Source of the DNA: Arsukibacterium sp. UBA3155
GTDB taxonomy: Bacteria > Pseudomonadota > Gammaproteobacteria > Enterobacterales > Alteromonadaceae
NCBI GenBank assembly: GCA_002364615.1
Contig: DEYP01000026.1
Location: 1 to 54,487, forward strand
Reading direction: 5' to 3'
DNA length: 54,487 nt
Below, piece by piece: positions 1 through 8,993 of this stretch. The stretch's first letter is position 1, and every line of letters begins with the position of its first letter. A program made the translations under genes and the position numbers. Under the pieces are notes generated by a model that had not been told where the DNA came from, made no database searches, and saw only the letters and a list, made by a program, of their open reading frames with translations.

Positions 1-62
1 CAAGGGATTTAAAATCCCTCGCTCGAAAGGGCGTGCCGGTTCAAGTCCGGCCCCGGGCACCA
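1..62 (+). tRNA. tRNA-Leu (UAA anticodon), 3' part, cut by window start
   Basis: The sequence opens inside the anticodon arm. An AGGGA/TCCCT stem encloses a 7-base loop TTTAAAA, which places TAA at the anticodon position, that is leucine. A long variable arm with a CGC/GCG stem follows, typical of a class II tRNA. The T arm has a GCCGG/CCGGC stem with loop TTCAAGT. The acceptor strand ends with a genome-encoded CCA at 60-62. The 5' acceptor strand and D arm lie outside the window. No terminator-like stem follows closely. Confidence 0.93.
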
Positions 63-168
63 TTTAAATCTAATCCTGTTATTATTTTATTTTCCTTTTT
101 AAAAACAATCATTACTTTAAACTGTGCAAAAAGTTGCTATGGTTAACTTCTATTCAGCTACTTAAGCG

Positions 169-1749
169 ATGGTCTCAATGAGAAATAACCAGCCGGTCAC
201 CCAGAAAGAATATATTTTTCGCGCATCTGACAGATTAATTTCAGGAACTGATGCTAAGGGCAACATCTCATATTGTAATGACGCTTTTATAGAGGTAAGT
301 GGCTTCAAAAAAGAAGAGCTGATTGGAAAGCCTCACAATATGATCCGCCATCCTGATATGCCCCCTGAAGTTTTTAAAGAAATGTGGCAAACCATAGCAT
401 CGGGTCATGTCTGGATGGGGCTGGTAAAAAACCGCCGTAAAAACGGTGATTACTACTGGGTAAGCGCCTTTGTTACCCCGGTGTTTGAAAACAGCAGAGT
501 GGTGGGCTATGAGTCTGTCAGAGTGTTGCCGCTTGAAGATGAAAAAGCCCGCGCTGAAGCCGCGTATGCCCGGTTAAGAGCGGGCAAGTCGAACTTGTCA
601 GTTTTTTCACGTACCGGTGCAGCGCTACAAGCACTGGCGCCGGTTATTGTGCCTGGCATACTGGCCAGTATTCTGGGGTACAGTTTATCTGGCGCTGTAG
701 CAGGTACCATAATACTTACTACGACGGTGCTCTCGGCAGCATGGTTAGCTGCCCGGCAAAAGTCTCAGTATCTGGATATTGTCAGCATTAGCCCGGATTC
801 TTATTCGAATGCTATGGTGGCAGAAACCTACTTTGCCGATGTAGGAAGCAAGGCAAGGGTGAAGTTAACGTTAGCCTGCGAAATCGCCCGCAGCAGAACG
901 GCGTTAACCCGTATTGCCGATGCCGCCGCGGTGCTGGATTCTATTGTTCAGAACACCCAGCAAGAATCTGAGTCTACTTCGGCTGCCGTGATGCAGCAAA
1001 GCCAGGCCACCCAGCAAATTGCTTCGGCTATTACTCAAATGTCTCAGGCAATCCAGGAAGTTGCAGGCAATGTGCAAACTAACTCGGTCAGTGCGCGTAA
1101 TGCGCTGGGAAGTGTGGATGACGGTGCAAAACTGGCCAATGAAGCTAAAACGGCCATCGATGCTCTTAGTAGCTCGGTAGTGAGCATTGCCGCGACAGTG
1201 CGTGAGCTTGCCGAGTCTACCAATGAGATTGGCCAGGCGGCTAATCTGATTTCTACCATTGCCGACCAGACCAATTTACTGGCACTCAATGCGGCTATTG
1301 AGGCGGCCCGTGCTGGTGAGCAAGGCCGGGGATTCAGCGTTGTTGCTGACGAAGTGCGCGCCCTGGCTGGGAAAACGCGGGAATCAACCGATAAAATTCA
1401 TATTATTGTGGAAAAACTGACGAAAAGGGCAATGAGTGCGGTAGGCACCTCTGAAAAAGGGGAGCAAGCGGCCCAGCATGGCGTAGAAACAGTGGAGCAT
1501 ACGCGCCAGGCGCTGAACAACATTCGCGACGCTGTTCGCACTATTACCAACTTAACCGAGCAAATGTCAGCGGCCGTTGAAGAGCAAAGCACCGTGGCAG
1601 AGCATATTAATCAGCAAATTGTTGAAATCTCTGACAGTACCTCGGTCACGCAGAACTCGGCCAAAGGCGCACTGGATGCCAGTAAGCGTCTGGCAAAAAC
1701 TGTAGCCAATATGCGCTCGATTATTGACCGCTTCTCGGGAAAGCGCTGA
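169..1749 (+). CDS. PAS-domain methyl-accepting chemotaxis protein (Aer-like)
   Basis: This is a chemoreceptor that signals to CheA/CheW and probably senses redox state or oxygen. The N-terminal PAS domain (about residues 20-120) contains the Aer-type run NMIRHPDMP followed by [12 protein letters not shown], which in E. coli Aer belongs to the FAD-binding PAS domain. Two adjacent hydrophobic segments lie at about 155-200. The rest is a long coiled-coil signalling domain whose hairpin tip reads [19 protein letters not shown] and then [10 protein letters not shown], the most conserved part of the family. No periplasmic ligand domain is present, as in Aer. An in-frame ATG at 178 is an alternative start and neither has a strong ribosome site. 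FAD binding is inferred from family. The gene stands alone downstream of the tRNA. Confidence 0.92.
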   Translation: MVSMRNNQPVTQKEYIFRASDRLISGTDAKGNISYCNDAFIEVSGFKKEELIGKPHNMIRHPDMPPEVFKEMWQTIASGHVWMGLVKNRRKNGDYYWVSAFVTPVFENSRVVGYESVRVLPLEDEKARAEAAYARLRAGKSNLSVFSRTGAALQALAPVIVPGILASILGYSLSGAVAGTIILTTTVLSAAWLAARQKSQYLDIVSISPDSYSNAMVAETYFADVGSKARVKLTLACEIARSRTALTRIADAAAVLDSIVQNTQQESESTSAAVMQQSQATQQIASAITQMSQAIQEVAGNVQTNSVSARNALGSVDDGAKLANEAKTAIDALSSSVVSIAATVRELAESTNEIGQAANLISTIADQTNLLALNAAIEAARAGEQGRGFSVVADEVRALAGKTRESTDKIHIIVEKLTKRAMSAVGTSEKGEQAAQHGVETVEHTRQALNNIRDAVRTITNLTEQMSAAVEEQSTVAEHINQQIVEISDSTSVTQNSAKGALDASKRLAKTVANMRSIIDRFSGKR

Positions 1750-1925
1750 ACCTAATCCGTTTAGCCGGGCTACTCTGTTTTGCCAGTGGCTGTCGCTGGC
1801 GTAATTACAGAAACTGAGACTCCGACTTCAGCTAACCTCACGGGCGCTTTAGTGACTTTTGGCACTAACAGCGCATGGCAGGCCTTGTTAGGCTGCTTAA
1901 AACAATCCAACCGTGAGGCGGAACC

Positions 1926-2822
1926 ATGCGACTAACATCCTTTCTGTTAATACTATTAACCATAATGCCCTGGGCGAGCCGCGCTGCCAATGCAGCAGTG
2001 GTCGCTAACCCAGCTGAACTGCAACAGGCTACAGTGGCCATGCGTACCGATCTTGATTTAGCCGAGAAGTATATCAAGCAAGCGCTGAAGGCAGCACCAG
2101 ATAACCCGGAAGTGCATTTTATTTGTGGCCGGATTATGGGCCGGCAAGCAGGCGATGCTATCTTTTCGGCACTGAGCTACGCAAAAAAGTCTTTAACGTG
2201 TTTAAAGCAGGCTGTTTTGTTACAGCCGGATAATACCGCTTATCGTCGCGGGCTAGTGTCTTTTTATTTAGGTGCGCCCGGTATTGCGGGGGGCGATGAA
2301 GACCTTGCCTGGCAGCAGGTTGAGCAGATTAGCGCGATTGATGCGCTGCAGGGGGCACTGGCCAAACTCAATTTCTACCGGCAAACAGAGCAACAAGACC
2401 AGTATCGGCAACTGCTTGAGCAAGGCCGCATTGACTACACTGCACACGCTGAATTTCATTATCGGCACGGCTTATTGTTGCAAGAAGAAAAACACTATAC
2501 CCAGGCGTTTGCTGCCTTTACTGCTGCAACTCAGGCAGCAAAGGATAATGCAGACGTTTATGTGCTTAACGCCTGGTATCAAATAGGCCGCACTGCGTTG
2601 TTTAGCCAGCAGCAGCTGGCAGAGGGTATTGACGCGTTGAATTATTTTATCGCCCATGCCCATGCGGCGGATGATCTGCCGGAAAAAGCCTGGGCCCATT
2701 TGCGTCTGGCTCAGCTGCATAAACTCAATGATGATAATGCCCTGATGCAGCAGCATCTTGGCTATGCAGAGCAAAGTAACGATAAGGAGTTACAACGTGA
2801 AATCAGACGTTTACAACGTTAA
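1926..2822 (+). CDS. secreted TPR-repeat protein, function unknown
   Basis: A 298-aa protein with an N-terminal signal peptide (hydrophobic 4-18, likely cleavage after ANA at about 23), so periplasmic or envelope-associated. The mature part is alpha-helical with TPR-like units, for example the stretch around APDNPEVHFICGR near residue 60 and a second set around residues 165-215. TPRs mediate protein-protein contacts, so a scaffold role is plausible, but no partner is evident. The start is supported by GAGGCGGA 4 bases upstream. The 3' end overlaps the next gene by 26 bp, so the two are probably translationally coupled. Confidence 0.75.
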   Translation: MRLTSFLLILLTIMPWASRAANAAVVANPAELQQATVAMRTDLDLAEKYIKQALKAAPDNPEVHFICGRIMGRQAGDAIFSALSYAKKSLTCLKQAVLLQPDNTAYRRGLVSFYLGAPGIAGGDEDLAWQQVEQISAIDALQGALAKLNFYRQTEQQDQYRQLLEQGRIDYTAHAEFHYRHGLLLQEEKHYTQAFAAFTAATQAAKDNADVYVLNAWYQIGRTALFSQQQLAEGIDALNYFIAHAHAADDLPEKAWAHLRLAQLHKLNDDNALMQQHLGYAEQSNDKELQREIRRLQR

Positions 2823-3483
2823 GCAACCCGATCGCCGCTCTGGGTTGATTGCGCTTGTCGCCATCCTGGTTTTCCTGCTGATGGAACTGCCCATCCGTTT
2901 GGTGTTACAACCGGATCCCTGGCTGCTGGAAGCCCGGCATTGGTATTTTAATCAGCCACTGCGTCTGGTTATAGAGCTGACCCTGGTAGTGGTGCTACTG
3001 GCCATTATCCGTTTTTGTTATCCGACGCTGCTTAAGATTAAGCGCACTCAACTCAGTATGCTGGCTGGGAGCATGCTGGCGAGTGCTTTACTGTTTGGCT
3101 TATTAGAGACAGAGCAATTACTGCACAGTTTCTCAGCCGGGTTATGGCTTTGGCTGGCTTGGTTTAGTTCAGGCTTTTGTATCGGCATAGGGCAGGAGCT
3201 ATTGTACCGGGGACTGCTTTTTACCAGTCTGCAGCGGCATATGTCGCTAGGGTTAGCTACGGCGATGACCACTATTCTTTTTGTTATTGCACCGCTGCAT
3301 TCGCTGCGCTTATGGCACTATCTGCAGCAGGAGCAATTTACCATAGTGGCAATGTTAGTCGCCATTTACATCGGCGTAAGCCTGCTTTTTCAGTGGTTGC
3401 GTAATCACAGTAGCAATGTCATGGTGCCTGCGCTGGTGCATGGCGTTGGAAATGCCGTCACCTGGGTAGCGGTATTCGCCTGA
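2797..3483 (+). CDS. CPBP-family intramembrane protease-like protein with altered motifs
   Basis: I chose the GTG start at 2797, giving 228 aa, because AAGGAG lies 7 bases upstream. An in-frame ATG at 2758 is possible but has no ribosome site and would extend deep into the previous gene. Several transmembrane helices are visible. The fold resembles CPBP/CAAX (Abi) proteases: motif 1 appears as QELLYR (about 133-138) where the family has EExxxR, motif 2 as FVIAP (162-166) where the family has FxxxH, and motif 3 as HGVGN (215-219), which is intact. Two of the expected catalytic or metal-binding positions are therefore changed. A histidine two residues beyond motif 2 (168) might compensate. Overlap with the TPR gene suggests a joint envelope function. 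Confidence 0.75.
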   Translation: MKSDVYNVKQPDRRSGLIALVAILVFLLMELPIRLVLQPDPWLLEARHWYFNQPLRLVIELTLVVVLLAIIRFCYPTLLKIKRTQLSMLAGSMLASALLFGLLETEQLLHSFSAGLWLWLAWFSSGFCIGIGQELLYRGLLFTSLQRHMSLGLATAMTTILFVIAPLHSLRLWHYLQQEQFTIVAMLVAIYIGVSLLFQWLRNHSSNVMVPALVHGVGNAVTWVAVFA

Positions 3484-3490
3484 GGGTGAT

Positions 3491-3518
3491 GCCGGCGCTG
3501 AACGCCGGCTAATTTTGT
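3491..3518 (+). terminator. stem-loop terminator after the CPBP gene
   Basis: A perfect GCCGGCG/CGCCGGC stem (3491-3497 and 3503-3509) with loop CTGAA is followed by TAATTTTG. The T-rich tail suits transcription on the + strand and ends the TPR-CPBP pair. It sits between two convergent genes. Confidence 0.6.
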
Positions 3519-3544
3519 TCAAGCTAAAAAAGAAAATGACTGAC

Positions 3545-5800
3545 TTAACCTTCTTTTTGGTCATCGCCATTGTCTGGGTCCGGGTCCAGTTGCATCGACT
3601 TTGACGCTTTTACCAATACCAGGTTCGACAGGTTATCGACCAGGCTCTGCAGGCCGACTTCAAAACTATCGACTATTTCATCCTCTTTGACTTCAATTGG
3701 GAAAAACACCAGTTCTGACTGGCTGGAATAACGCTTAATACTATCTAAATCGACTTTATCTAGTGCTTCTACTTCAGACTCAATTCGCACATTATCCAGA
3801 TAGGTTGCGAAAATATCCTGCACTTGCTGCTTAGAGTAGCGCTCTGCCTCCGTAAGAATGCGCAGCTTGGTGTTCTGCCAGCCCCTGGCGCGGGTGCAAA
3901 GGTATGCAAACATCAACATAAGTCTGGCAGTAGGGCCGCCGCGCCACCAGATATCAATTTTTCTGCCTTTTGCGGGTGCTTCTTTAGCAAATAGCGGGTC
4001 GCGGGCAGAGGCGAGCGCAACCAGATTAATATCGGCTTTGATCATTTCCAGAAAGTTGGCGGCGTAATCCTCTGGTGAATGCTCTTGCTTTGAATCATTC
4101 GACGATGTCCAGTTAAGTAGCGCCGTGTTGGGGGTTATCGGGCCAACGCCGTAAGCCGACATTATATGGCGCAAGCCACTTTGAAAGTCAGAGGCCTGCA
4201 TCACCAGGGTAAACGCCCTGACGTCTGTGTCATCAATAGCTTGCTGATACTGCTTGAGAATTTGCTGCTGCTCGGGTTCATCAGCGTGCTGCGGGTTAAC
4301 AATCCGGGTTAGGGTAATCAGGCCGCTTTGTCCTTCCAGTACGGCAGAAAAGGTTAATAGTTGCTTATGCCGCTCTGGGGTTTTGGAAAATACCAGCATA
4401 TGCGGACGCCAGTCTCCGGGGTGGGGCTCCATGCTATTGAGCTCAAACAGCAACTCCCGCACCCGCTTAAACAAGGCACCACGTTGATGATCAGTAAAAC
4501 TGCGGTGTTGATGACTGCGTGCCAGATACTGGTGCAAACCAAACAATACTGCGATGGCGATTACACAGGCGATAAGATTAATGGCCAGCATGGCGACAAC
4601 ACAGCCTATACCGCCAATAAGGCTGACGATTTTATGTGACCATTTAAAGCGTGGCCGAAAAAAAGGATTGTCTGAGTGCAGCGCAAAAAAGGTCGCATAG
4701 TTTAACAAGGCGTAGGCCGCCAGAAAAAACATACTGATAACCGGCGCCAGCAGGTTGAGATCGCCAATGATCACACAAAGCAGGGCGATAGCGGTGGATG
4801 CCATCACGGCACGGCGCGGATTATTATCCTGGCCTTCGCCTTTAGCAAACGGTACCAGAAACGGGATCAGCTTATCGCCGCCCATCGCCTGCAGCACCCG
4901 TGGTGCGCCCAGCATGGACGCCATGCCTGACGACAGCGTTGCTGCCATGACTGCGGCTGCAACCAGTACGGCCCACATTGCTACGTCGGCCATAATGTAA
5001 TAGTTATCGGTGAGTTCCGAGATGCTGGCAGTACCGGCCAGTACCAGCGCCACCAGCACATACAGCGCCGCTGACAGACCAATAGCTGCAAAAGTGCCTT
5101 TTGGAATAGCGCGGTGCGGCGCCCGTAAGTCGCCTGACATATTAAGGCCCTGGGTAAAACCGGTAATCGCCGGGAAAAATAAGGCAAAGGCCAACCAGAA
5201 TTGCTCTGCACTGGCATCAGTTTGCCAGTTAGCCGCCAGTGTTTGCTGACTGAATGCCATGCCGCCGCCAATAAAAAAAGACAGTAAGCCACCGGCCACC
5301 AGCCCCATTATTAAAAACTGTAATTTAGTGGTCCAGTCGGCGCCCAGCCAGGCAAAAATAAATAACACCACGGTGATAGCACAGGCCAGTATCCGCACAC
5401 TGAGCCAGTCGGGCAATGCCACCAGATGGTTAAGCACTTCCACCAAACCCATGACATAAAAGGCCACCGAGATAGAGATAGACAGAAATAAGGTAAGGCC
5501 TAAAGCGCCGCCAAATGCCGGCCCCAGCGTGCGGGAGATAACATAGTAGAAACCGCCCTCTTTCACTCTTATATCGGTCGCGATGACGGCCAGGGATAAA
5601 CCGGTTAACAGACACAGGGTGAATGCTGCCGCCATAATCAGCAAGGTACTGGCCAATCCAACCTGGCCAATGACATAGCCGGTACGTAAAAACAGAATAA
5701 TACCGACGATGGTCAGAATACTAGGCGTAAACACCCCGGCAAAGGTGCCAAATAAGTGGCGGCGGGAATCGGTATTGGCAGAGTCGCTGTGTTTATTCAA
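3545..5800 (-). CDS. SLC12/APC-type transporter (cation-chloride cotransporter-like)
   Basis: A 751-aa integral membrane protein. The first hydrophobic stretch reads FTPSILTIVGIILFLRTGYV, the signature entry of the cation-chloride cotransporter branch of the APC superfamily, and about 12 helices fill residues 20-430. A soluble C-terminal domain of roughly 300 residues follows, as in eukaryotic NKCC/KCC proteins. It probably moves cations with chloride, or amino acids; the substrate cannot be read from sequence. Translation appears to start at TTG (5800) because no ATG or GTG lies between it and the first helix, and the ribosome site is weak. It lies 101 bp downstream of cioB on the same strand and may be partly co-transcribed. 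It converges with the CPBP gene. Confidence 0.85.
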   Translation of the reverse strand: MNKHSDSANTDSRRHLFGTFAGVFTPSILTIVGIILFLRTGYVIGQVGLASTLLIMAAAFTLCLLTGLSLAVIATDIRVKEGGFYYVISRTLGPAFGGALGLTLFLSISISVAFYVMGLVEVLNHLVALPDWLSVRILACAITVVLFIFAWLGADWTTKLQFLIMGLVAGGLLSFFIGGGMAFSQQTLAANWQTDASAEQFWLAFALFFPAITGFTQGLNMSGDLRAPHRAIPKGTFAAIGLSAALYVLVALVLAGTASISELTDNYYIMADVAMWAVLVAAAVMAATLSSGMASMLGAPRVLQAMGGDKLIPFLVPFAKGEGQDNNPRRAVMASTAIALLCVIIGDLNLLAPVISMFFLAAYALLNYATFFALHSDNPFFRPRFKWSHKIVSLIGGIGCVVAMLAINLIACVIAIAVLFGLHQYLARSHQHRSFTDHQRGALFKRVRELLFELNSMEPHPGDWRPHMLVFSKTPERHKQLLTFSAVLEGQSGLITLTRIVNPQHADEPEQQQILKQYQQAIDDTDVRAFTLVMQASDFQSGLRHIMSAYGVGPITPNTALLNWTSSNDSKQEHSPEDYAANFLEMIKADINLVALASARDPLFAKEAPAKGRKIDIWWRGGPTARLMLMFAYLCTRARGWQNTKLRILTEAERYSKQQVQDIFATYLDNVRIESEVEALDKVDLDSIKRYSSQSELVFFPIEVKEDEIVDSFEVGLQSLVDNLSNLVLVKASKSMQLDPDPDNGDDQKEG

Positions 5801-5901
5801 TATAATGGCCCATGCGAAGCGTTTTGAATAAAACCTAGCACAATGCCGTTACTGTTGAAAGGTACCGCTGCCACAGCACGGCCTAATGGTCGTGCGTATA
5901 A

Positions 5902-6906
5902 TCAGTAATATTTTAAGCCATCAGCCTTGCCTCTGAACGCATAATAAGCCAGGGCGGTGTAGCCAATAATCACCGGGATAACCACCACTGCACCCCAAAA
6001 TATGATCAGCAACGACTCGCGCGAGCTGGCCGCCTGATACAACGTTAACTGATTAGGCACTACAAAGGGGTAGAAGCTCAGCGCCAGACCAAGGAAGCTA
6101 CAGATAAAAATAATATTACAGATAGCAAAAGGCAGCCAGGCGCCATGGTCTTGTGGCAGGGGCAGTCGTTTCAGTGCTAAATAGCCAATAATAAACATGG
6201 CAAAGCACAGTAGCGGAATAGCGGCATACAGGTACGCCATTGGCGGCTCGGTCCACACCTGCAGCGCATTGGCATTAACCAACGGGTTAATGGTACTGAC
6301 CGCCAGAATACCGCTAAGGGTAAGCACCCCGGCGATTTTACATTGTCTGATAGCATGTAGTTGTAACTCACCGCTGGTTTTGCCAATTAGCCAGGCGTTA
6401 CCGATCATGGCATAGGCAGCGGTAACGCAAAAGCCGCTAAAACAGGCAAAAATAATACTGCCAGACGTATACTCCAGCCCCATTACATAAATACCCAGCA
6501 TAAAGCCCTGGCTGAATGTGGCGAGCACCGAACCGGCTTTAAAGGTGTAATCCCAGCGGGTTTTGCGGCTGGCTTTTACCTTAGCCCGAAAATCAAAGGC
6601 CACACCACGCAGAATTAAACCGAGTAGCAGCAAGGCTGCGGGCAAATACAACGCATGCAAAATGGCGCTATGCGCTGCCGGAAATGCTACCAGCAATAAC
6701 CCGACTGCCAGCACCAACCAGGTTTCATTGGCATCCCAGAACGGGCCAATTGAGGCAATAGCGGTGTCGCGCCAGGGCTCGTTCGCCATTGGCAAGGTGA
6801 TGCCGACGCCCAAATCATAACCATCTAAAATGGCATATAACAGGATAGACAAGGCGGTTAAGCCACCGAAAATCAGGGCTAAATTTTCTGCAGTTAACAA
6901 GCTCAT
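5902..6906 (-). CDS. cioB: cytochrome bd-type (cyanide-insensitive) quinol oxidase subunit II
   Basis: A 334-aa membrane subunit that pairs with the upstream subunit I in a terminal oxidase reducing O2 to water with quinol as donor. The N terminus shows LDGYDLGVG, and GPFWDANETWLV follows near residue 55, both hallmarks of CydB/CioB. Length fits the CioB branch (about 335 aa). Its ATG overlaps the cioA stop by 4 bp, so expression is tightly coupled. No CydX-like micro-ORF follows the stop. The substrate quinone is not determinable. The alternative name cydB would also be acceptable. Confidence 0.95.
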   Translation of the reverse strand: MSLLTAENLALIFGGLTALSILLYAILDGYDLGVGITLPMANEPWRDTAIASIGPFWDANETWLVLAVGLLLVAFPAAHSAILHALYLPAALLLLGLILRGVAFDFRAKVKASRKTRWDYTFKAGSVLATFSQGFMLGIYVMGLEYTSGSIIFACFSGFCVTAAYAMIGNAWLIGKTSGELQLHAIRQCKIAGVLTLSGILAVSTINPLVNANALQVWTEPPMAYLYAAIPLLCFAMFIIGYLALKRLPLPQDHGAWLPFAICNIIFICSFLGLALSFYPFVVPNQLTLYQAASSRESLLIIFWGAVVVIPVIIGYTALAYYAFRGKADGLKYY

Positions 6907-8297
6907 AATGCAGCTCCGGTGCGAGTGTCAGGACTGTTATCTTGCAGCGGCTGGCTGCGGTTTTCTACCAGGCCTGGCCGGGTTAGGTCATACTCTTCCA
7001 CTTCCACCGCGCGGTTAGCCAGCCAGAACAGGGTTTTAATGTATGCTACCAGCAGTACCACATACAGCAGCAGATACATGGTCAGGGTCATGGCGACATG
7101 CTCGCCAGGCACTGTGGTTACCGCGTCACGGGTTTTCAGTACGCCATACACCAGGTAAGGCTGGCGGCCAATTTCGGTGACATACCAGCCGGCCAGGGTC
7201 GCGACCCAGCCAGAGAAGGTCATACCAACCAGAACTTTTAGCTGTAATGGCGCCAGGTTTTTTTTACGTAGCAGTTGATAGCTGCCCCACCAGGCCATCA
7301 GCAACATCAGCATGCCCATACCCACCATTACCCTGAAGCTGTAAAAAACCGGCGCTACCGGCGGATGCTCGCCTTCGAATTCATTTAAGCCTTTTAGCTC
7401 GCCATTAGCGTCGTGGGTTAAGATCAGGCTGGCCAGTTTCGGAATTTCAATGGCGAAGCGGTTTTGTTGGGTTTCTTCATCTGGTATGGCAAATAACACC
7501 AGCGGCGCGCCTTTTTCTGTGTGCCAGATCCCTTCCATTGCAGCGATTTTCTGTGGCTGATGTTCCAATGTATTCAAGCCATGAAAATCACCGACCAGCA
7601 CTTGAGTTGGCGCCAGAATAGCAGCACTGAGTAAAGCCGTTTTCAGGGTCAGTTTCGGCGCTTTTTTATTATCGCCTTTTAGCAGGCGATAGGCTGAAAT
7701 ACCGGCCACCAGAAAACAGACGGTCAGCCCCGAAGCCAGCAGCATGTGAATAAAGCGATACGGGAAAGACGGGTTGAAAATAATGGCCCACCAGTCTGTG
7801 GCATGAGCAACGCCATCAATCATTTCAAAGCCGGCCGGGGTTTGCATCCAGGAGTTAAGCACTAAAATCCAGAACGCCGAGAAGGTGGTGCCAAGCGCCA
7901 CCAGAAAAGTCGCCAGGCTATGCACCCAGCGCGGCACTTTGTGAAAACCAAACAACATAATGCCAAGCATGGTCGCTTCAAGGAAAAATGCCGTCAGAAT
8001 TTCATAGGCGAGCAGCGGGCCCGCTATATTACCGATGCTTTCCATAAAGCCAGGCCAGTTGGTGCCAAACTGAAACGACATGGTAATACCGCTGACCACA
8101 CCCAAAGCAAAAGTCAGGGCGAATACTTTTACCCAGAAACGATAGGCCCGCATCCAGACCGGATGCTTCGAGATATCAAAGCGTACTTTGAAATAAAATA
8201 ACAACCAGCCAAGGGCAATGGTGATGGTTGGAAACAGAATATGGAAACTGATATTGGCCGCAAACTGAATACGCGACAAAATTAACGTATCTAACAT
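6903..8297 (-). CDS. cioA: cytochrome bd-type (cyanide-insensitive) quinol oxidase subunit I
   Basis: The 464-aa catalytic subunit carrying the haem groups. It opens with SRIQFAANISFHILFPTITI, giving the conserved N-terminal haem-ligand histidine at about 18. A second histidine lies in FIHMLLASG, and the haem b558 region near the quinol loop reads EIGRQPYLVYG. The loop before this motif is short, which with total length (E. coli CydA is 522 aa) places it in the CioA branch, generally less sensitive to cyanide and sulfide. GAGGTA precedes the ATG. It follows the GbsR/MarR regulator by 23 bp, forming a regulator-cioA-cioB operon with an FNR-type box at the promoter. Confidence 0.96.
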   Translation of the reverse strand: MLDTLILSRIQFAANISFHILFPTITIALGWLLFYFKVRFDISKHPVWMRAYRFWVKVFALTFALGVVSGITMSFQFGTNWPGFMESIGNIAGPLLAYEILTAFFLEATMLGIMLFGFHKVPRWVHSLATFLVALGTTFSAFWILVLNSWMQTPAGFEMIDGVAHATDWWAIIFNPSFPYRFIHMLLASGLTVCFLVAGISAYRLLKGDNKKAPKLTLKTALLSAAILAPTQVLVGDFHGLNTLEHQPQKIAAMEGIWHTEKGAPLVLFAIPDEETQQNRFAIEIPKLASLILTHDANGELKGLNEFEGEHPPVAPVFYSFRVMVGMGMLMLLMAWWGSYQLLRKKNLAPLQLKVLVGMTFSGWVATLAGWYVTEIGRQPYLVYGVLKTRDAVTTVPGEHVAMTLTMYLLLYVVLLVAYIKTLFWLANRAVEVEEYDLTRPGLVENRSQPLQDNSPDTRTGAAL

Positions 8298-8320
8298 AAC
8301 TACCTCAGCAGTAATACGCG

Positions 8321-8872
8321 CTAAGCGTCTTTTTTCGCCCGAAACTTATCGGTGAACTCCAGCACTTTACTCACACCTGAACCCAGCTTCATCAGCGTGT
8401 TCAGTTTTTCGGGTGACAACGATTGTAAGCTTTGCGTCCATTCTGTAATGTTTTCCAGCAAATCGTGAATTTCGGTGATGCGCGTCTGAGCATAAGCCTC
8501 ATCTTTATTGGCAGCCTCATCCATCATAATATCGCGCAGTAACGACAACGTTGGGTCCATCTCACGTTTACGTCGCTCTTCAAACACTTTATTCGCCATA
8601 TCCCAGATACTGCCGCGGCAAAAATAATACTCTTTGCGGTCGCCGGCTTTATGTTGTACCTGCACCAGCTGCCAACTGCCCAGTTCCTTTAAACCCATGC
8701 TGACATTGCCACGGGAAATGCCCAGTAAGTCGCCAATGTCATTGGCGCAAATGGGTTCTTCGCTCACCACCAATAAAGCGTATATCTGGCCTACGGTGCG
8801 GTTAAATCCCCAGCGGCTACCCATCTCGCCAAAGTGGCAAACGAAAGATTCGATCATTGGTGTCATTTGCAT
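8321..8872 (-). CDS. GbsR/MarR-type winged-helix transcriptional regulator of the cio operon
   Basis: A 183-aa winged-helix protein. The N-terminal half (about 20-85) contains VGQIYALLVV and the recognition region IGDLLGISRGNVSMGLKEL, characteristic of the GbsR branch of MarR-like repressors. The C-terminal half is helical and probably forms the dimer. It is the first gene of the cioAB operon. Its start is well supported by AAGGA 7 bases upstream. Directly upstream is an 18-bp perfect palindrome covering the predicted transcription start, so autorepression and control of the oxidase are the simplest reading. GbsR members are best known from glycine-betaine/choline control, but no such gene is adjacent here. 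The effector is unknown. Confidence 0.85.
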   Translation of the reverse strand: MQMTPMIESFVCHFGEMGSRWGFNRTVGQIYALLVVSEEPICANDIGDLLGISRGNVSMGLKELGSWQLVQVQHKAGDRKEYYFCRGSIWDMANKVFEERRKREMDPTLSLLRDIMMDEAANKDEAYAQTRITEIHDLLENITEWTQSLQSLSPEKLNTLMKLGSGVSKVLEFTDKFRAKKDA

Positions 8873-8891
8873 GAGTCAATCCTTACTGAAC

Positions 8892-8909
8892 TTTCAGAAA
8901 TTTCTGAAA
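8892..8909. promoter_or_regulatory. 18-bp perfect palindrome, probable operator of the cio regulator
   Basis: TTTCAGAAATTTCTGAAA reads the same on both strands. It lies 19 bp upstream of the regulator start codon and over the predicted transcription start (about 8905). A third half-site CTGAA at 8886-8890 forms a second overlapping inverted repeat with the left arm. The placement suits a repressor, most economically the GbsR/MarR protein encoded immediately downstream; that link is inferred. Confidence 0.7.
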
Positions 8910-8911
8910 CT

Positions 8912-8941
8912 ATTGTACGTTCGATCTTTGATCAGGATCAA
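8912..8941 (-). promoter_or_regulatory. sigma70 promoter of the regulator-cioAB operon
   Basis: On the minus strand, TTGATC (8936-8941) and TACAAT (8912-8917) are separated by 18 bases, giving a plausible -35/-10 pair with a start near 8905. The -35 hexamer is embedded in the FNR-type box and the start lies in the 18-bp palindrome. Confidence 0.65.
8928..8941. promoter_or_regulatory. FNR/ANR-type binding site overlapping the cio -35 element
   Basis: TTGATCAGGATCAA matches the FNR consensus TTGAT-N4-ATCAA at all ten specified positions. Its centre is about 29.5 bp upstream of the predicted start and covers the -35 hexamer, a position expected to repress rather than activate. This agrees with the known repression of cioAB by ANR in Pseudomonas aeruginosa. 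It could also affect the divergent umuDC promoter, though it lies further from it. Confidence 0.8.
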
Positions 8942-8993
8942 GTTTTTAGTGCTGGCGCTGTAATTTTTCACCAACGTGGCTGTTGTGCGGTGA

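Noticed and set aside
110-150. Possible FliA (sigma28) promoter upstream of the chemoreceptor
   Set aside because: TAAA is present but the downstream half GCTATGG matches GCCGATAA poorly and spacing is off.
2758-2796. Upstream ATG start for the CPBP gene
   Set aside because: It would overlap the TPR gene by 65 bp and has no ribosome site, while GTG at 2797 follows AAGGAG.
5876-5895. GCACGGCC-TAAT-GGTCGTGC inverted repeat after cioB
   Set aside because: Only 8 bp, with an A-C mismatch in the minus-strand RNA and no T-run, so I did not call it a terminator.
5801-5901. CydX-like micro-ORF downstream of cioB
   Set aside because: No reading frame with a membrane helix and ribosome site is present in the gap.
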